From positions 9,212,201-9,276,200 of the forward strand of contig NC_079425.1 of the NCBI RefSeq assembly GCF_026213295.1: a stretch of 64,000 bases of DNA. Direction: 5' to 3'. A model generated the notes under the pieces. It saw only the letters and a program-made list of their open reading frames with translations. It was not told where the DNA came from and made no database searches. This DNA is from Gadus chalcogrammus (taxonomy: Eukaryota > Chordata > Actinopteri > Gadiformes > Gadidae). Shown piece after piece: positions 49,347-63,040 of the stretch. Both the position numbers and the translations under genes were made by a program. Each line of letters opens with the position of its first letter. Positions within the stretch are counted from its first letter, which is position 1.

Positions 49347-51203
49347 GTTGCCGCTCAGCTAGTCCTGTGCAGGGCAGCCTGTGGGCTCCCCCAGGTGTAG
49401 TGTAGATGAACGGGTCTTTACCGAGGCATCCATACTGTGGCGGCCGCTTCGCCTTTGGTCCCTCTGGTTGCCATGAACATCCAGGTTTACAGCAGCTCCA
49501 TTGCCTCTGACCTGCTCTCTGAGCATTGGCCTGAATCTTGCCAGAGAAAAGGAGAGACCCAACAACCCTGATGGGCATTCACTCCCAACCCTCTCTCTTG
49601 TCCCCAGAATGAACCATAGTTGTAGCATTAGAAGCAAAGTACGACGTGGGCAAAATGTGGAGAATTATGATGTTTTTTTCTCTTTGCTCAGGCAACCATT
49701 TATTTTTTTAAATAGCGTTGTATTGGAGGCCAGGATAAAAGGGCTTAAATAATTCTTCCTTTCTTGTCTTTATCTTGTTTTATTTTTTTTATGCCCTCCA
49801 TTATAATCACTGATTTCTGTTAAGTCAGCTGGTGGTCAAGGTGACAAAATATGTTGTTTGCAGTAGTTGGATATGTAATTTGTATGTGCTTTCCTTTTAT
49901 TTCAAGGAGGTTTTAACATTAATATCTTCAGAGTATTTCTCTTTTCTTCCAGTTCAGTAAAATGCTTTTATCATTCTTTTAACCTACAAGATCACAACAA
50001 AAAGTGTGTCTTTGAAAAGAAAAAAAAATCTACTTTTAAATAAGATCAATTGTAAACAAACCCAGGCCAACCCTTTGAAAGGCTTCACCAAGAGATTTAC
50101 CTCGCCCTGTGGCAAATAATATTTCTTGAACTGGGTTTAAATTTCAAGTGTCTTGGGTTTATAAAACCTGGAACAAAAGAATACAGTCTCTGAACAGCAA
50201 ATATTATCTGCTGCTTGGGCAAGATGTCAAGATTGCCTTTTTGTTGTTTCAAATACAAGGGGCACGGCTGTTGTCTCACAATTCCCAGAATGGAGCTCAG
50301 CATAAACTATATCCTTATCTATTCTCATTTATATCCCTATTTATTTGAATATACCAGAATCACTACAAAGACACATCGGTTTTGGCCAAAAGTGAAAACG
50401 TTTGTATATTTATTTTCTTTGATTTAGCTCTATTCCATGATTTAAAGAAACATTTTATTTTTACGAGTTTAGTTAACAGGCTGTATTTTTCCCCAAACAA
50501 AGAAAAACAATTGACTACACTTATTATTTTGTAATAGAATAATCAGGAATTAAATTCACTCAGTAATATATTCTGCTGATGTCTGTTACTATTATTTAGG
50601 GGTAAAACACACAAAGATAAAAGGAAATTAAGTTGTCTTATCTTTATCATGGCTATCTTTCAGCATGATAACAATAACAATACGTATGAACTGTTTAGTT
50701 TCAATAACAGTACTGGGGAACCAAGTAATGACCTTTTCCCTTGATCATTCTCATAGAGCCATGATGAAAGCTTTTTGGAATTTGTTATAAGGTTCTGTTG
50801 TGACTTCCGTGCCTCCTTAATATCCTGCAATCTTCATCTCTCTTTTCTTCTCTACCTCCAAAATCCCCAACTCTAAGAATGTAATAACACACATTCCTAC
50901 TGCCCCATTTTGCCTGCCGGGGTGCTTTTTGTATTTTTTTTGGGTCTTTTTGTTTGTTGATGTAATAGTAATTTTTTTTGAAGAACACACCCAAGGTGGA
51001 TGGGTAAGTAATCATGAAAGAAGCCCTACCACACCCCCCAGACTCACTTTTTTTTTTGTTTTAATTGGCCACAGCTTTTAAGTGAACCTCAGTAGTAGGT
51101 CTGAACCAGGAGCGGTGCTGGCTGTAATTTGGATTCCCTTTGTAGTGAGCCCTTGTCAAAGCCAAATAAAGCCAGCCCTGCTCACTGGGCAGGCAATCTC
51201 TAG
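49347..51203. other. Unique non-coding sequence
   Basis: Mixed to 49660, then AT-rich to 50760 with many T runs. No exon recognised. Confidence 0.35.
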
Positions 51204-51226
51204 CCCCCCCCTCCCCCCCCCCCCCC
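51204..51226. repeat. Poly-C run (C7-T-C14 type)
   Basis: Interrupted C run in a C-rich context. Confidence 0.88.
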
Positions 51227-51340
51227 GCCAAACACCCCCACCACAGCAAGCCGCAGCATCCCAAACATCCCGTTTTCTACACTCATATGATGTCCCACTC
51301 TACTTAAAGCAGAGCACAAGAGAAAGGGGGTTTGGTTTTT

Positions 51341-51360
51341 GGGGGGGGGGGGGGGGGGGG
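51341..51360. repeat. Poly-G run (G20)
   Basis: Twenty G, lying about 115 bp from the facing C run at 51204-51226; the two could pair. Confidence 0.92.
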
Positions 51361-51696
51361 CTGGGGGAATGGGGCTGGCGGGGGACCCCTGTCCTCGCTA
51401 TCTTCATTTTATTTTTTTATTTCTTTCCCTCCTCCCCCGTCCCATTCTTATCTTTAATCCCACTGATGAAGTCTGGACAGGCGGAGGCATGCTCTCAGAG
51501 ACAGCAATTTCACCTCGCCATATGTGCCTCACACATAGTAGGATCCTCCGGAGGTGCGGCTCTGTGGGGAGAAACACAGAGGGTCGGGAGCGGAGGGGAA
51601 AACAGACTGCATGAAATGCAACATAATAAATAAAAAAAAAGGCTGCGGTTGCGGTGCGTTGTCCTCCCTTTCCTGAGGGGATGCAGCATCCATCTA

Positions 51697-51699
<3 letters not shown>

Positions 51700-51772
<73 letters not shown>
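51700..51772. repeat. (CT)n microsatellite
   Basis: About 35 perfect units. Confidence 0.98.
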
Positions 51773-51773
<1 letters not shown>

Positions 51774-51874
51774 TACGACGCTGTATCTATCTATGAGTGA
51801 GGCAACGGACCCCGGTGAGAGTCAATTAATTGAAAGGCATTTTTGTGTTTTTGAACACACAGGAGGAGGACGGT

Positions 51875-51903
51875 AAACAAACAAACAAACAAACAAACAA
51901 ACC
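51875..51903. repeat. (CAAA)n tetranucleotide repeat
   Basis: About seven units of AAAC. Confidence 0.95.
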
Positions 51904-54900
51904 AGGTACTCACACAAAAGAAGGCAGGTACTCAATACACAAAATGGTGGCGAGCCGAGTGCGCTGCCTGGCCCCTCCCTGCGTTGGAGACGCGGTGATG
52001 CCGACACCCTGGTCATGTGATTAGGGAGGATGATGAATAGCTGTCTGAGCTAATGCCACATAGCAGTGTTTACACTTCTCCGGGTTTATCCGTTTTACTA
52101 CGACGGGGAAATATCTTCAATTCAGATGGCTTTACGAAATGGTGGGGAAAGGCATTATTAAAATGTATGCTGTTTTCATATGTAGACAAAGGTGCGTTAT
52201 TTATAGCTATATATATTTATATAATTATCAATAAACCTTTATGTTGTTGGCGTGCTTGCATCTTTGGGAACACTGTGCTGACCAGGCACATTGCTCTTCA
52301 AATATGCTGGTTTCTTAGATTTGTAATGCGTCCTTCTCATATTCTCTATGCAGACTTGTTTACTTTGCCATTGAAATACACATATGCCATGTAAGGAACA
52401 CATCTCATTGGATTCCCAGAAAGAGAGACTGACATAGAGAGAGAAAGGTAGGCGGAACCAAGGAGAGACGAGAGTTGGGGTGCAGGCAGTGGTTACACAT
52501 TGAATGCCGGGATTGAGGAGTCTGTAATTAAGGTCGAGTTTGGCAGCTTTCTATTTTAGGTGTGAATTGAAAGGGAATGAGAGCGACTGTGTCTATTAGG
52601 TGTGGTTTAGAGCAGAGGTGCTCCCCACAAGTGACCAACGCTTGCGTCCTGTCTCCTAGACTCCTCCATCTTCAGCTCTTCAGGGCTTCCTGTAAGCTAG
52701 ACAGTGTTTGATTGGTCCCATTTCACCTGGTTTCACCTTGTCGTGTCTACTTCGTGCCCCTGATCATATTTGAAATTACCAAAAAAAACGTTATCATCAG
52801 CGTCATCATTATGCTTCATTCACTCATATCATTAACACAGTGTTGTGCTATGATATTTTGATCTATTTAGATTTATTTTTATGGTAAACGATACACAGAC
52901 CTGATGCGTGCTGTCTCAATACACAGTGTATACTGAAGCAGCTCTTGCCTCAGCAGGTGTAGTGGACCAGCAGTGGACATTCCACAGACACATCAGGATG
53001 TGGGGTGCATGTGGTGGTGGTGTGCTCCTAGACTGAAGGGCATAATATGGGCTTTTCCTTCAGCAGCAGCATGCTGCAGCAACATGTTAGTAATCATAGT
53101 ATGGCTGGAGCTCTATGTCCAGGCTCTACTCAGTGGGGCTCTGTATAATGCACTTGGTTTGCTGCAGGGGGATACAGAGACATCCCAAGGTATTGATCAG
53201 AGTATTGACACCGTTTAGGCGGCTCCATTAATGCCTGATGTTAGAGATTGGCACGGCAACAGAGAGAGTGGCTGATATCTCTGTCACCACAGTGTATGAG
53301 AATTTGCTCTATTTTGCGCTTACATGCATCCATAAGACCTTTGATTTATTTCTAACAGTGCCACCCTTTAGTCTTAAACTGCGGGTAGATTGTCAAACGT
53401 CCTTTGAGATTTACATGAATACGGAAACAACGCAGAATTTAAGATTTGATTTGTGGAAAGGAATTGCATTTGCAATTTATATAGGTCAAATGAACTTGCT
53501 AATGGTATTTTCCTGCTGGTGGAAGCACACATAATGGAAGATGTTGACCATTGCGTGTGACGGGCGTCTCTTTGTCCAGTCAGCATATGGGCTGAGGCAG
53601 AGGAGGCTGCCCTTGACTTTGAGCCGTTCCCAGGCTCAGGGAGCATGCCCTGGTCTCTGAGGGGACATCTTTGTGCGACACGGAGACAGCAGATGTTCCT
53701 CTGCATTCGGCGCGGTCAGTTGGGGATGTCGTCTTGATTCTGACCTGACCCCTGACCGTTGGAGGACTGATTTGAATGGTGACGCAGAGGGGGTCAAAGA
53801 CTGGTAGTTCACGCTAAATGCAAATATGGCGTTGAATATCATCTTTGTTTTTTAAGTTTGAAATGATGCATAATACTTTTTCTTTTCATAAACACATTTG
53901 CTAAGATCTCAACAAAACTATAATTATTTGCCTGCCTGATGTAAGTATAAATGGACCATAATAGCATTTATTTACCTAAAGAGGAATGTTTTGGTGTCAG
54001 CCAGAACAAATGTTTTATTACTGCTTTTGTCATATTATCATTATTAATTGTTTTGTGCTTTTCATTAGTATACTGTGAATAAATATTTTTTGATACATGA
54101 ATTTGCATAAAATTATATTGGAACAGTTATATGTCATAAAGACCTACTTTGAATAGGTTAAGATTGAACCCCCCCCCCCCCCATAAGATTCTGTCTTCTC
54201 TTTCTTTGCCATATGGATAGGATAACTATTCGCTTGTGGTTTTACTCCATGTAGTATTCATATGTGCGGCTTATCTCAACGTACACATGTCACTAAAACA
54301 TCCATCTAGTGGTTTCTGACTGAACTGGGACAGGTGCATCTTGGCCACCATAGCCACAGAAGGGCTCTGCAGTGACACGTGTGTCCTCTGGTCCACCGGT
54401 CCCTCAGCACAGCATGATGCTGTGAATCTCTCCCCCCCACCCCCCACCCGACCATCTCCAAGCCCTGGGGCTTTCTGGGAGGGAAATAAGCTGCTTGCTG
54501 ACCACTTCAATAAAATTCAATCACGCGTATCATTCTCAATTCGTGTAACTATGTTCAGACTTTATAATGTGACAGGTTGCTGTCAAAATCTGGATTATTG
54601 GAATAGAATTTAGGTTACAAAAGTTTTAAATTATCTTCCATTGGATTATGAGTGTATGCCTCTGCAGGGTCTAAAAAGGTTAGTTAGGTGTGTAATGAAA
54701 GGGTGGAATGACTCTGACAATATTGATTGGTGTTAAAACTCAAAAGTTAACTTCAAGGCTTTAAGTTTATCAGAATAAAGTACATGCTGCTAGTATCCAA
54801 ACAAAAGTCGGACGTTAGGATGACTTTGATTGAAGTATCCAGTAGGAATTACAATGTGTTGGGGATTTACATTATATTTTCCGTCAATGTTGCTAGTTTT

Positions 54901-55007
54901 GTAAACATATAAAAACATATGCTTGAAAATATGAACAATGAGGAGGTTTTATTTATCCTCATAACAAAGTCATTAATGGCACACAGTCTAATTGTTGTAG
55001 CCCATGT
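51904..55007. other. Long unique stretch
   Basis: About 3.1 kb with one poly-C run (54169-54182). Balanced sequence at 52970-53230 and 53540-53800; AT-rich elsewhere. The overlapping frames at 53238-53842 have no recognisable domain. Confidence 0.35.
54169..54182. repeat. Poly-C run (C14)
   Basis: Fourteen C in AT-rich surroundings. Confidence 0.9.
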
Positions 55008-55050
55008 ACACACACACACACACACACACGCACACACATGCACACAAAAA

Positions 55051-55134
<84 letters not shown>
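55008..55134. repeat. (CA)n microsatellite
   Basis: CA with CGCA, TGCA and AAAAAACG interruptions to 55054, then about 40 perfect units. Confidence 0.97.
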
Positions 55135-55135
<1 letters not shown>

Positions 55136-55599
55136 ATTTCACAAAAACTGCAACACCATTTTACTCAAATTGCAAACAACAGTAATCAAATAGAAAGTGG
55201 ACAGACATGTATGTTGTTATCGGGTTTTGAAAGTGTGCAAATACAGTGTTCCTTTTCACACTGAGTTAGTCAGCATTGTCTTAGCACAGCTGAACATTTT
55301 TAAATGTGTCCCTAAAATCTGAAATTCTGTCCAAAAAGTGCAACTCTTTAGAATTGTATAATTGTAGAAGGGATAAAAACTATTATATAACATTTTCTAT
55401 CCAGAATCATACGCACTCACTATTCTTTAACAAAAAGAACAAAAAACATTGTATCCATGTTGGGTGCTGTTCTGGATGACTGTTTGAACAATAAGGCTTT
55501 TGTGTTACAAACATTCCGTTTTATTGTTGATTATTGTGAATAAATGAATAAAAGTAAGTAAAAAGGCGCAGTTTCAGCGGTGTAGTCATTGTCCCAGCT

Positions 55600-55900
55600 A
55601 TTGAATGTTTGCTATCAGGGCTCCTGGGGATTTGACCTGCACCAGGCTGTTGACTCCTCCTGGGTAATGGGAGGCATCTCATTGTGTCCGCCGAGACACC
55701 GTGATCACTGCCTTCCCTTTGAAACTTTCCCCAGGTTCAAAGAGTCTCTTATGCATTAATAAAGGGTGTTTTGTGTGACTCTTATTAGCTGTAATGTGCC
55801 TGTCTGGTAATCCAGGTCTGATGGCAGCGAGCCTCAGATGTAGGCCGAAGAATGAGAGAGCACAGACAGTGTTGTATTTCAATATTGCTCCCTTTTAAGG
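55600..55900. promoter_or_regulatory. Candidate conserved non-coding block
   Basis: Balanced, non-repetitive sequence with TTATGCATTAATAAAGGGTG, TCTTATTAGCTGTAATG and GGTAATCCAGG motifs. Composition only. Confidence 0.2.
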
Positions 55901-56645
55901 ATAGTGTGGTTAGATTTGTATTGATCTGAATTTGATAATGATTCTATTAGCTCTATTAAATTTGTATATATTCAAGGGCTCAATTACACACCGACATAGA
56001 AAAGGGGCCAAAGAAAACAAATTAGTGTGTAAGGGTGTATTGTGTTGCATGTAACGTAAGAGGGATCATCGGTCGGGATCATCGGGAATTGTCTGTGAAG
56101 TTAGTAAAGAGAAGACAAAAGGTCTTGTGTCTGTGTGTGTGTGTGTGTGCGCTCATGTGTCGTTGCATGTGTGTTTGTGTTCATTTTTTTTATATATTCC
56201 TATATATTTCTATATATAGATATATTTATTGCATAATTATGTCTTAATAAGTCAGGAAAATTCAAACCCCAAATTAAAAACAAACACACGCATACGTTTA
56301 GACACACCCACAGGCTGTCTCTTGGCGTTGCTGTAGGGGCCAGTCAGGGGCCCAGAGGCCCCGGGAGGAAGCCCGTTATTAACACGACAACCAATTATTG
56401 ACAGCTCATTGAAGTGGTCATCGGAGGCCTGCCGATACCTGTCTCCTTCCAGACAGACGGAGGTCACTTCTGTCTGGCCCTCCAGCATCTGGGCCATGTC
56501 CCCGTTCCTAAGGGACTGTCCCCCCTTCACTGGCCAGACAGATATAACCTAGGTCAGGTCACCCCTCCCCTCTTCCTCCCTGTGACCCCCACAACAACCA
56601 GCCGGCCAGCCCCTGTCTACTCGCCAAACACTCGTTGCGTCCACT

Positions 56646-56648
<3 letters not shown>
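55901..56648. other. Unique non-coding sequence
   Basis: Includes a short GT run (56132-56150) and a TATATTTCTATATATAGATATA patch (56190-56230). Nothing gene-like. Confidence 0.35.

Positions 56649-56705
<57 letters not shown>
56649..56705. repeat. (CT)n microsatellite
   Basis: About 28 perfect units. Confidence 0.98.
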
Positions 56706-56708
<3 letters not shown>

Positions 56709-56837
56709 CAAAGCCTGTCTCTCTCTTCTTTTGATCCGTGACATTTGCCGTTGATTTCTTTGGCCGTTTGGCACTTTTGTTCATGGGCACATCTTGATAT
56801 TTTCATGACTTTATATATTAGCAGATTTACCATTACA

Positions 56838-57072
<235 letters not shown>

Positions 57073-57073
<1 letters not shown>

Positions 57074-58372
57074 TGATCAATGCCGCACACCGTCCCAGTA
57101 GATATGGAGGGATCTCTACCCTCGCCTCTTCTTTTTCCCTCCATTACCTTCGGCTGCACAACATTGATGAATCTCTTTGGAAAACACTCACATTAATATG
57201 GTGTGCATTTTGTCGCCGGGAAGTAATGTATACTTAGAGGTATTAACGTTAGACATTTTATACAGTGTAAGAAAAATATAATGCATGCATAATTGATTGG
57301 CGCCATAATTTACTGTCATTTTTCCATGTTTGGGGAAAGTCTTTCCTGAGGCTGTTTAGCCCTAATGGACTTTGGTATATTTAATGCGGGGCTGTCCAGG
57401 AGCTGGAGAACGTAGCAGCAACATGTATGGCTCCTAGAACTGTAACGACTCTCATTTAGCATGCAAAGTTTGCAAACCAGTGGTAAGGACTACAGTAATT
57501 GCCTGTCATTTTGACAAACTCTATCAACTTATATAAATGTGTTTGTCTCTCACCCTAGTCTTAGAATAGGTCAGTAAAGGGTCACTGTCTGCTATCTTTG
57601 TGTCCAGTATTTGCCTGGAATAACAGTGACTTAATATGTGGTGACCCTGCGATGGTGTGCCATCCAGTGTGCCCTGGTGAGGTCAGAACACCCTGATAAG
57701 AATAAGCAGAGGACATTGAAGTTTACCGGAATGTATTGCATGTGTTTCTCTCAGACTCCTCATATGAACCCTATTTTTAAGATACCAGAGTGTAGGCCTA
57801 CTGTATTGGTATACAGAAGCAAGGGTGCACATTACAATTCATTCAAATACTTGATACACATTCCAAGCGTAATATTATGTACAATATGCCAATAGTATAA
57901 ACTGATGTGGTATTCGGGAGCATTGTTTGGGACGTAACCTTCATTTTCACATCTTTACTAGGAGTCGGTCTTCAGCAAATATGTCAATATTACGGCCACA
58001 TTTATTTGTTTCTATCGCAGACTGGGACATCAACAACAACTGCCTTTCTGTTACACTTAGGACGGATCTCGTCTGTTTGTGTGAGGCTTTAGTGAAGGCC
58101 CACAGCAAGACCCAAATCATGCTAGTAGCAATGCTATAGTAGCCAAGTGTTGCGGCTAGCGACCTCATCATCTCAGCAGGGCCCGGTAGTAAAATGGTGG
58201 ACCCGCCATGGAAGCTGCTTTATTATTCCTCTGTAACCGTCCATGGATCCAACCTGTCCAGCGGGGCCTGCTGTGTCGGCACGCCGGCCACTCGGCCGAA
58301 ACGGAAGGCAATGAACTCCGAAGCACGCCGTTCATCTTCCAGACGGAATGATTTGTACAAATTTAGCAAGGA

Positions 58373-58374
<2 letters not shown>
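57073..58374. other. Unique non-coding sequence
   Basis: A pyrimidine-rich TTTATTTGTTTCTATCGCAG stretch near 58001-58020 looks like a splice acceptor, but the frame after it is not recognisable. No gene called. Confidence 0.35.
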
Positions 58375-58464
<90 letters not shown>

Positions 58465-58488
58465 GCGGGCAACACCACTGTTGCCCGC
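58375..58488. repeat. (CT)n microsatellite ending in a hairpin
   Basis: About 44 CT units (one CGCT), followed at 58465-58488 by GCGGGCAAC-ACCACT-GTTGCCCGC, a perfect 9-bp stem with a 6-nt loop. Confidence 0.96.
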
Positions 58489-59082
58489 ACTGTGCTGAAT
58501 AAATACACATATTGTTCAACATGATGTCCTTTTATTATGGGAAGGAAAATCAAGTGTTTTTGAGGTGGATGTTTGGAAGAGATGTGCATCCGTGGACCAA
58601 TGGAGGAAAATGGAGAAAAATGAAATGAGGTGGTCGGTAGGGGAGGGGGCATATGTGTCTGGCTGGACGGTGGTACTCTGGGGGATGTGAGATCAGACTG
58701 GGAAGGGGATGGGAGATGTGGGGGCTTGCTCCCTGCTCCTGCTGAGCTGTGTTCCAAGGGTAGAGAGGGAGGGTTTTTGTTGGGATTTGGGGATTTTGTT
58801 GTTGTTAATATTTCCCGGTGTCCACGGAGGAGGCAACATGTTTTGGGGGGCTGAGATTTCACTGGGGTCCTTTTCTCATCACTCAGCAGCAGGGACCTGT
58901 CTCTTCACCAAGAAGCCCCTTCTTTTGTGTCCTAAATAATAAGCCTGCATCCGCATACCAAATGGAAGGGGGGAGGGTGGAGGGGAAGTGCAAGGTGTTA
59001 TTGAGAGAGGCAAATTATCCAGAAAAAAGGAGAAAGAAACGAAGTGCATTAAGAAGCATTAAGAAAGGCGAGGTAGTAATGG
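58489..59082. other. Unique, G-rich non-coding sequence
   Basis: GGGAGG- and GGTGG-rich sequence in places. Nothing assigned. Confidence 0.35.
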
Positions 59083-59181
59083 TGGTGGTGGTGTGTGTGT
59101 GTGTGTGTGTGGGTGTGTGTGAGAAAGTGTGTGTGTGTGTGTGTGTGTGTGAGTGTGTGTGTCTGTCTGTGTTTGTCAATT

Positions 59182-59213
<32 letters not shown>

Positions 59214-59250
59214 GGCATGAGTGCATGTGTGTGTGTGTGGGTGTGTGTGT
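59083..59250. repeat. Imperfect (GT)n region
   Basis: GT blocks with GAGAAAGTG, GAGTGTG, CTGTCTG and GGGCATGAGTGCATG interruptions. Confidence 0.95.
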
Positions 59251-59407
59251 AGGGGTGGATTACCTTTTCTGAAGCCATATTCGAGAAGGAAGCCATTTTC
59301 TCACTGCACTCTCATTACGCTGTTTTATATTCAGCCATGTTGGGAAGGGCCAGTCAACGATCAACCCTGCAGCTATGTTAGCCATCATCTACAAAGAGAC
59401 AGCACCT

Positions 59408-59850
59408 ATGTGTGTGTGTACAAGTGTGTGTGTGTGTGTTAGTGTGTGTGTGTGTGTGTATGCGTAGGTGTATGTATTATCAGTGTATCTTTGTATATAT
59501 CTGCAGTCGGAATGAGATGTTTGCGGGTGTGGTGTGTGTCCATGCGCCTGCATGTGTGTTTGTGCGTTTGTGTGTGAGTCTGTATGGTTTACTGTGTATT
59601 ATTTAGTTTGTGGGACTATCAGTTTACATGTGTATCTGTGTGTATATCTGTGTGTCCACGCACTTCATTGTGTGTGTGTGTGTTTTTGCTTTTGTGTGTT
59701 TGTATGCGTGTTTATCTATTTGAATGTCAGTATACCTTGGTATAGATGTTATGTTTGGTGGTGTGGTGTAGTGTCTATGTGTGCATACAATTGCGCATGA
59801 GCGGGCGCATCTGTGTGTGTGTGTGTGTGTGTGTCTGTCTGTGTGTGAGT
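59408..59850. repeat. GT-rich degenerate region
   Basis: GT runs at 59408-59458, about 59530-59590, 59670-59700 and 59810-59850, separated by GT-biased unique sequence. Probably an old, eroded GT landscape. Confidence 0.85.
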
Positions 59851-60221
59851 GTTTTTGCGATGGGCTGGGAAAGAGAGTTACGGGGTCAGGATTAGACAGA
59901 GAGACCCCTGGGTTGGAGGCCAGAGCTCAACTTCATCACCACAGACAATGGAAAGCTCTTCAGAAAGCAATTGGGCTTCCAGGGGTTTTGCCCTTTGTGG
60001 CGCAGGTTGCAGCACAGAACCACCTCTCCATCCACCCTCATCAGCACCCTGCTTTACCCCCCTCGTCCTTCTGTACATCACTGGAAGACCTCCCTGCTAC
60101 TTACCTGATGCCAATTCTCACTGTCATACCCAGAGCTTAGCACTTTCAACTATCACTTCCAGGTGCCAGCCGATGCTGCAAAAATAAAAAGTTGTTTTAT
60201 TTCCTGTAGGTGTTCATTTGC
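59851..60221. other. Unique non-coding sequence
   Basis: Balanced composition; the frame to 60140 starts in the GT tract and has no recognisable domain. Confidence 0.35.

Positions 60222-60252
<31 letters not shown>
60222..60252. repeat. (GT)n microsatellite
   Basis: About 15 perfect units. Confidence 0.97.
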
Positions 60253-60255
<3 letters not shown>

Positions 60256-61299
60256 CGGACATTGAATTTGATGTACACTTCCTCCAGTGGTTGTTTTAGC
60301 AACGGTCGCCTACATCTCTCCTGCAACTGTTCCCGTCTCCCGTTTGGATGGAGAAAACATCTGTCTTTGCACAGCGTGATTTGAAAGCAGATTCTGAACG
60401 TTGGTGAAACAAACCATGTTCTTTGGAATGCATTATTGGTCAGACTCAGGCTCTCCTAATAATACCAGAACTCCTCATACTTAGGACACCTCCCTCCCAT
60501 CCATTCCTCCTCCCTTACTCCTTCCATTTTTCCTCATTTTCCTCCACCCACCTCCACCTCCCTCTTGACACCCCCTCACTAGGACAGCTGCTCCCCCTGC
60601 GACGGTGCCATTGTGATGGTCCCTACACTAACAGTGGCTTTAGCCACCGGGGGTGTGAAATGAAACAGCCTCCTTGTCCCTGGATGATAAGTGTCCTGTC
60701 TTCATGCAATGCCTATCTGCTGTCACACAGCACAAGGTCACACTTCCATGGAAGATCAGGGGAATTCAGGTTTACAATGTGTACGAGAAAAAAACCGAAG
60801 GAAGGAAATAGAAAAGAAAAGAAAAAAGCCGAGGACATGAAGAATAGAAAGAAACTTTAATCGTGCTATGTCGGTGTGGAATGTAGGAGTTGAGTTTATT
60901 TTAATTATTATTTTTTTGGGCTGTAATTATCGTGCTGAAATAGCACACAACATAGCTTTAATGTTGATATGCACAAGGGAATATTTGATGGCATGTGATA
61001 TGCAAAATTTAAAAAGTTATTTCATGAGTCTTGAAAAGTGAGATCATGAAAATGCATATTTTTTATCCACTTTTTTCCTTTTGTTCCTATTTCTTTTATC
61101 ATAGACTTTAAACAATCCCTTTTACTTTTTATTTGAGATATAAAGTTGAATTCCACATTATCTTCACACTGGGCAGCCTTGACAGCCCCTCAAATGTGAA
61201 TTAAAGCACTTCAATTTAGGAGCAAAGAGCAATAATTCAGAGATATTAATATTAAATAATAAAGCTTTTCAGTTAAATAGCTAAATAAAAAGACCTTTT
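60253..61299. other. Unique non-coding sequence
   Basis: C/T-rich at 60480-60600, AT-rich from 60890. Nothing assigned. Confidence 0.35.
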
Positions 61300-61556
61300 G
61301 TTTGTGTGAGTGTGTGTGTGTGTCTATGTGTGTGCGTGCATGGGTGCATCCGTGGGTGCATGCCTGCGTGTGTGCGTGCGTCTGTGAATGTGCGCGCGTG
61401 TGTGAATGTGCGCGCGTGTGTGAATGTGCGGGCGTGTGCGTGAGTGTGAGTATGTTTGTGCGTGTGCATAGGTGCGTGCAGGCGTGCGTGCTTGTTTGTT
61501 TGCGTTTGTGTGTGTGTGTGCAGGTGCGTGTGTGTGTGTGTGCGTGTGTATCTTGA
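61300..61556. repeat. Degenerate GT/GCGT region with an 18-bp repeat
   Basis: GTGAATGTGCGCGCGTGT recurs at 61384, 61402 and 61420 (18-bp period, three copies), inside GT/GCGT-rich sequence. Confidence 0.92.
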
Positions 61557-62965
61557 TGGTGTAACAGAGAAGTAGTTTTGGTGAGTGGTCAGTGGTCTTG
61601 GTGGGACAAGGCTATAAGGGGACATGGGTTATCAGACGGGCAGGAGACATGTCAACTTATTGCATGTGGATAGCAAGGGTCATGTGGTTTGTCCATTTAA
61701 AAAGCTTTGGCTCATGCTAAGCTCACAGATTTGATTACCCCATTCATTTTTCTTGTTCCCCATTTTTCTGTAAAATAGACCATGTGAGGGAGATGGCTCT
61801 TCATCACCCCCCAACACCCCATCCTTCCATAAACGATTAAACTTTCCCCCACATTCGTTCTCTCACTCTTTCATTTAGAGGTTTAAGCAACGGAAATTAA
61901 AATATATATTTTTTGCCCTCCCGTCACAGCTTTGAAAAATATTATTAGACGTTCTTGTGATTATGATTGAGATGGAGCAGTTAATGTGGAGTCATTTTCA
62001 AGATTTGCTCACGCCTTAATGGTGGTGATTGAAAGGCCCAGCTGGGATGTGGGCCGCGCTGTATCCTTTCAAGGAAGATGGGCATCCTGTGGCTACGAAA
62101 CGAGCTGTTCACAGACCAGAGAAAAAGGATAACATTATGGCCCAAACAAATAAATTATCACCTTTGTGCGTAATAAACTATAAGAGACGTGATACAATGC
62201 TGTTTGATGAATCAGTAATCGTTTGCTTATTCCTGCCAATATCAATTAATTTAGGGTGTGAAGTACAGTTTTTAAATACCCTGTGGCTTTTGTGTTGTTA
62301 TCACGTTAGTGTCATGCAGTGTTTTTTGGTTGCCATGGTTTTAAAGAACCATGTCTGCACTCCAGAAGAACTGTGGAACTCTACTATCAAACCCTGCGGT
62401 CAAACTCTCCCCCCAGGGTCATTCTGCTGGGTGACTGTGTGTCTGTCGCGGGGGACAAAAGCTTGGTACTGGATCTCCGGTTGGCTCTCAATGTTGGGCA
62501 CTGTGCCCGTGCGACACCTGGTGAATGACTCGCAGGCCTTCCTTCAGCCGGCTTCAGGCCGCTCGTATCCCTTATATAGCCACTGTGAGCCATGGTCAAC
62601 CTCTCCCTCTATCCTTCACTTACTCCATGTCCGACATGCCCTGTCCCCCATTTTCTACACCTATAGGGCGTCATAAGGGGGGAGGAAAATGAATGTGTGT
62701 TGACACCAAGACATGTCGTTGCAGGTACCTTTCAGAGCAGACCCAATGCATTGGGTCGTTCATTCTTCTCCCTCTCCCCTAAGACATTTAAAATGTATAG
62801 TTTTGAAATAGGATTTGCTATGGTTCTTTTGCATATATCAGAGGGATAGGATGTGTTGTAATTGTCCCTGATTAGCATTTTAAATTAGACTTTTTATGAT
62901 TTGAATGTGTCAGTGAAGGCTTCTTACAACCAGATATGAGCTTTATAATAATTCAATAAGATTTA
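61557..62965. other. Unique non-coding sequence
   Basis: Contains the longest non-repetitive open frame here (62029-62676, no ATG at its start). It shows no recognisable domain and is judged a chance frame. Confidence 0.35.
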
Positions 62966-62968
62966 ATA

Positions 62969-63040
<72 letters not shown>
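62966..63040. repeat. (TA)n microsatellite
   Basis: About 35 TA units with one ACA interruption. Confidence 0.97.

Noticed and set aside
57990..58110. Splice-acceptor-like TTTGTTTCTATCGCAG with a following short frame
   Set aside because: A single acceptor-like motif is common by chance, and the frame is unrecognisable.
58194..58380. Possible exon with a basic segment (RPKRKAMNSEARRSSSRRND) before the CT repeat
   Set aside because: The basic segment looked protein-like, but the frame then enters (CT)n, no splice donor of good quality was seen, and no family was recognised.
62029..62676. 215-codon plus-strand open frame
   Set aside because: It has no ATG at its start, no recognisable domain, no splice context and no codon pattern distinguishing it from chance.
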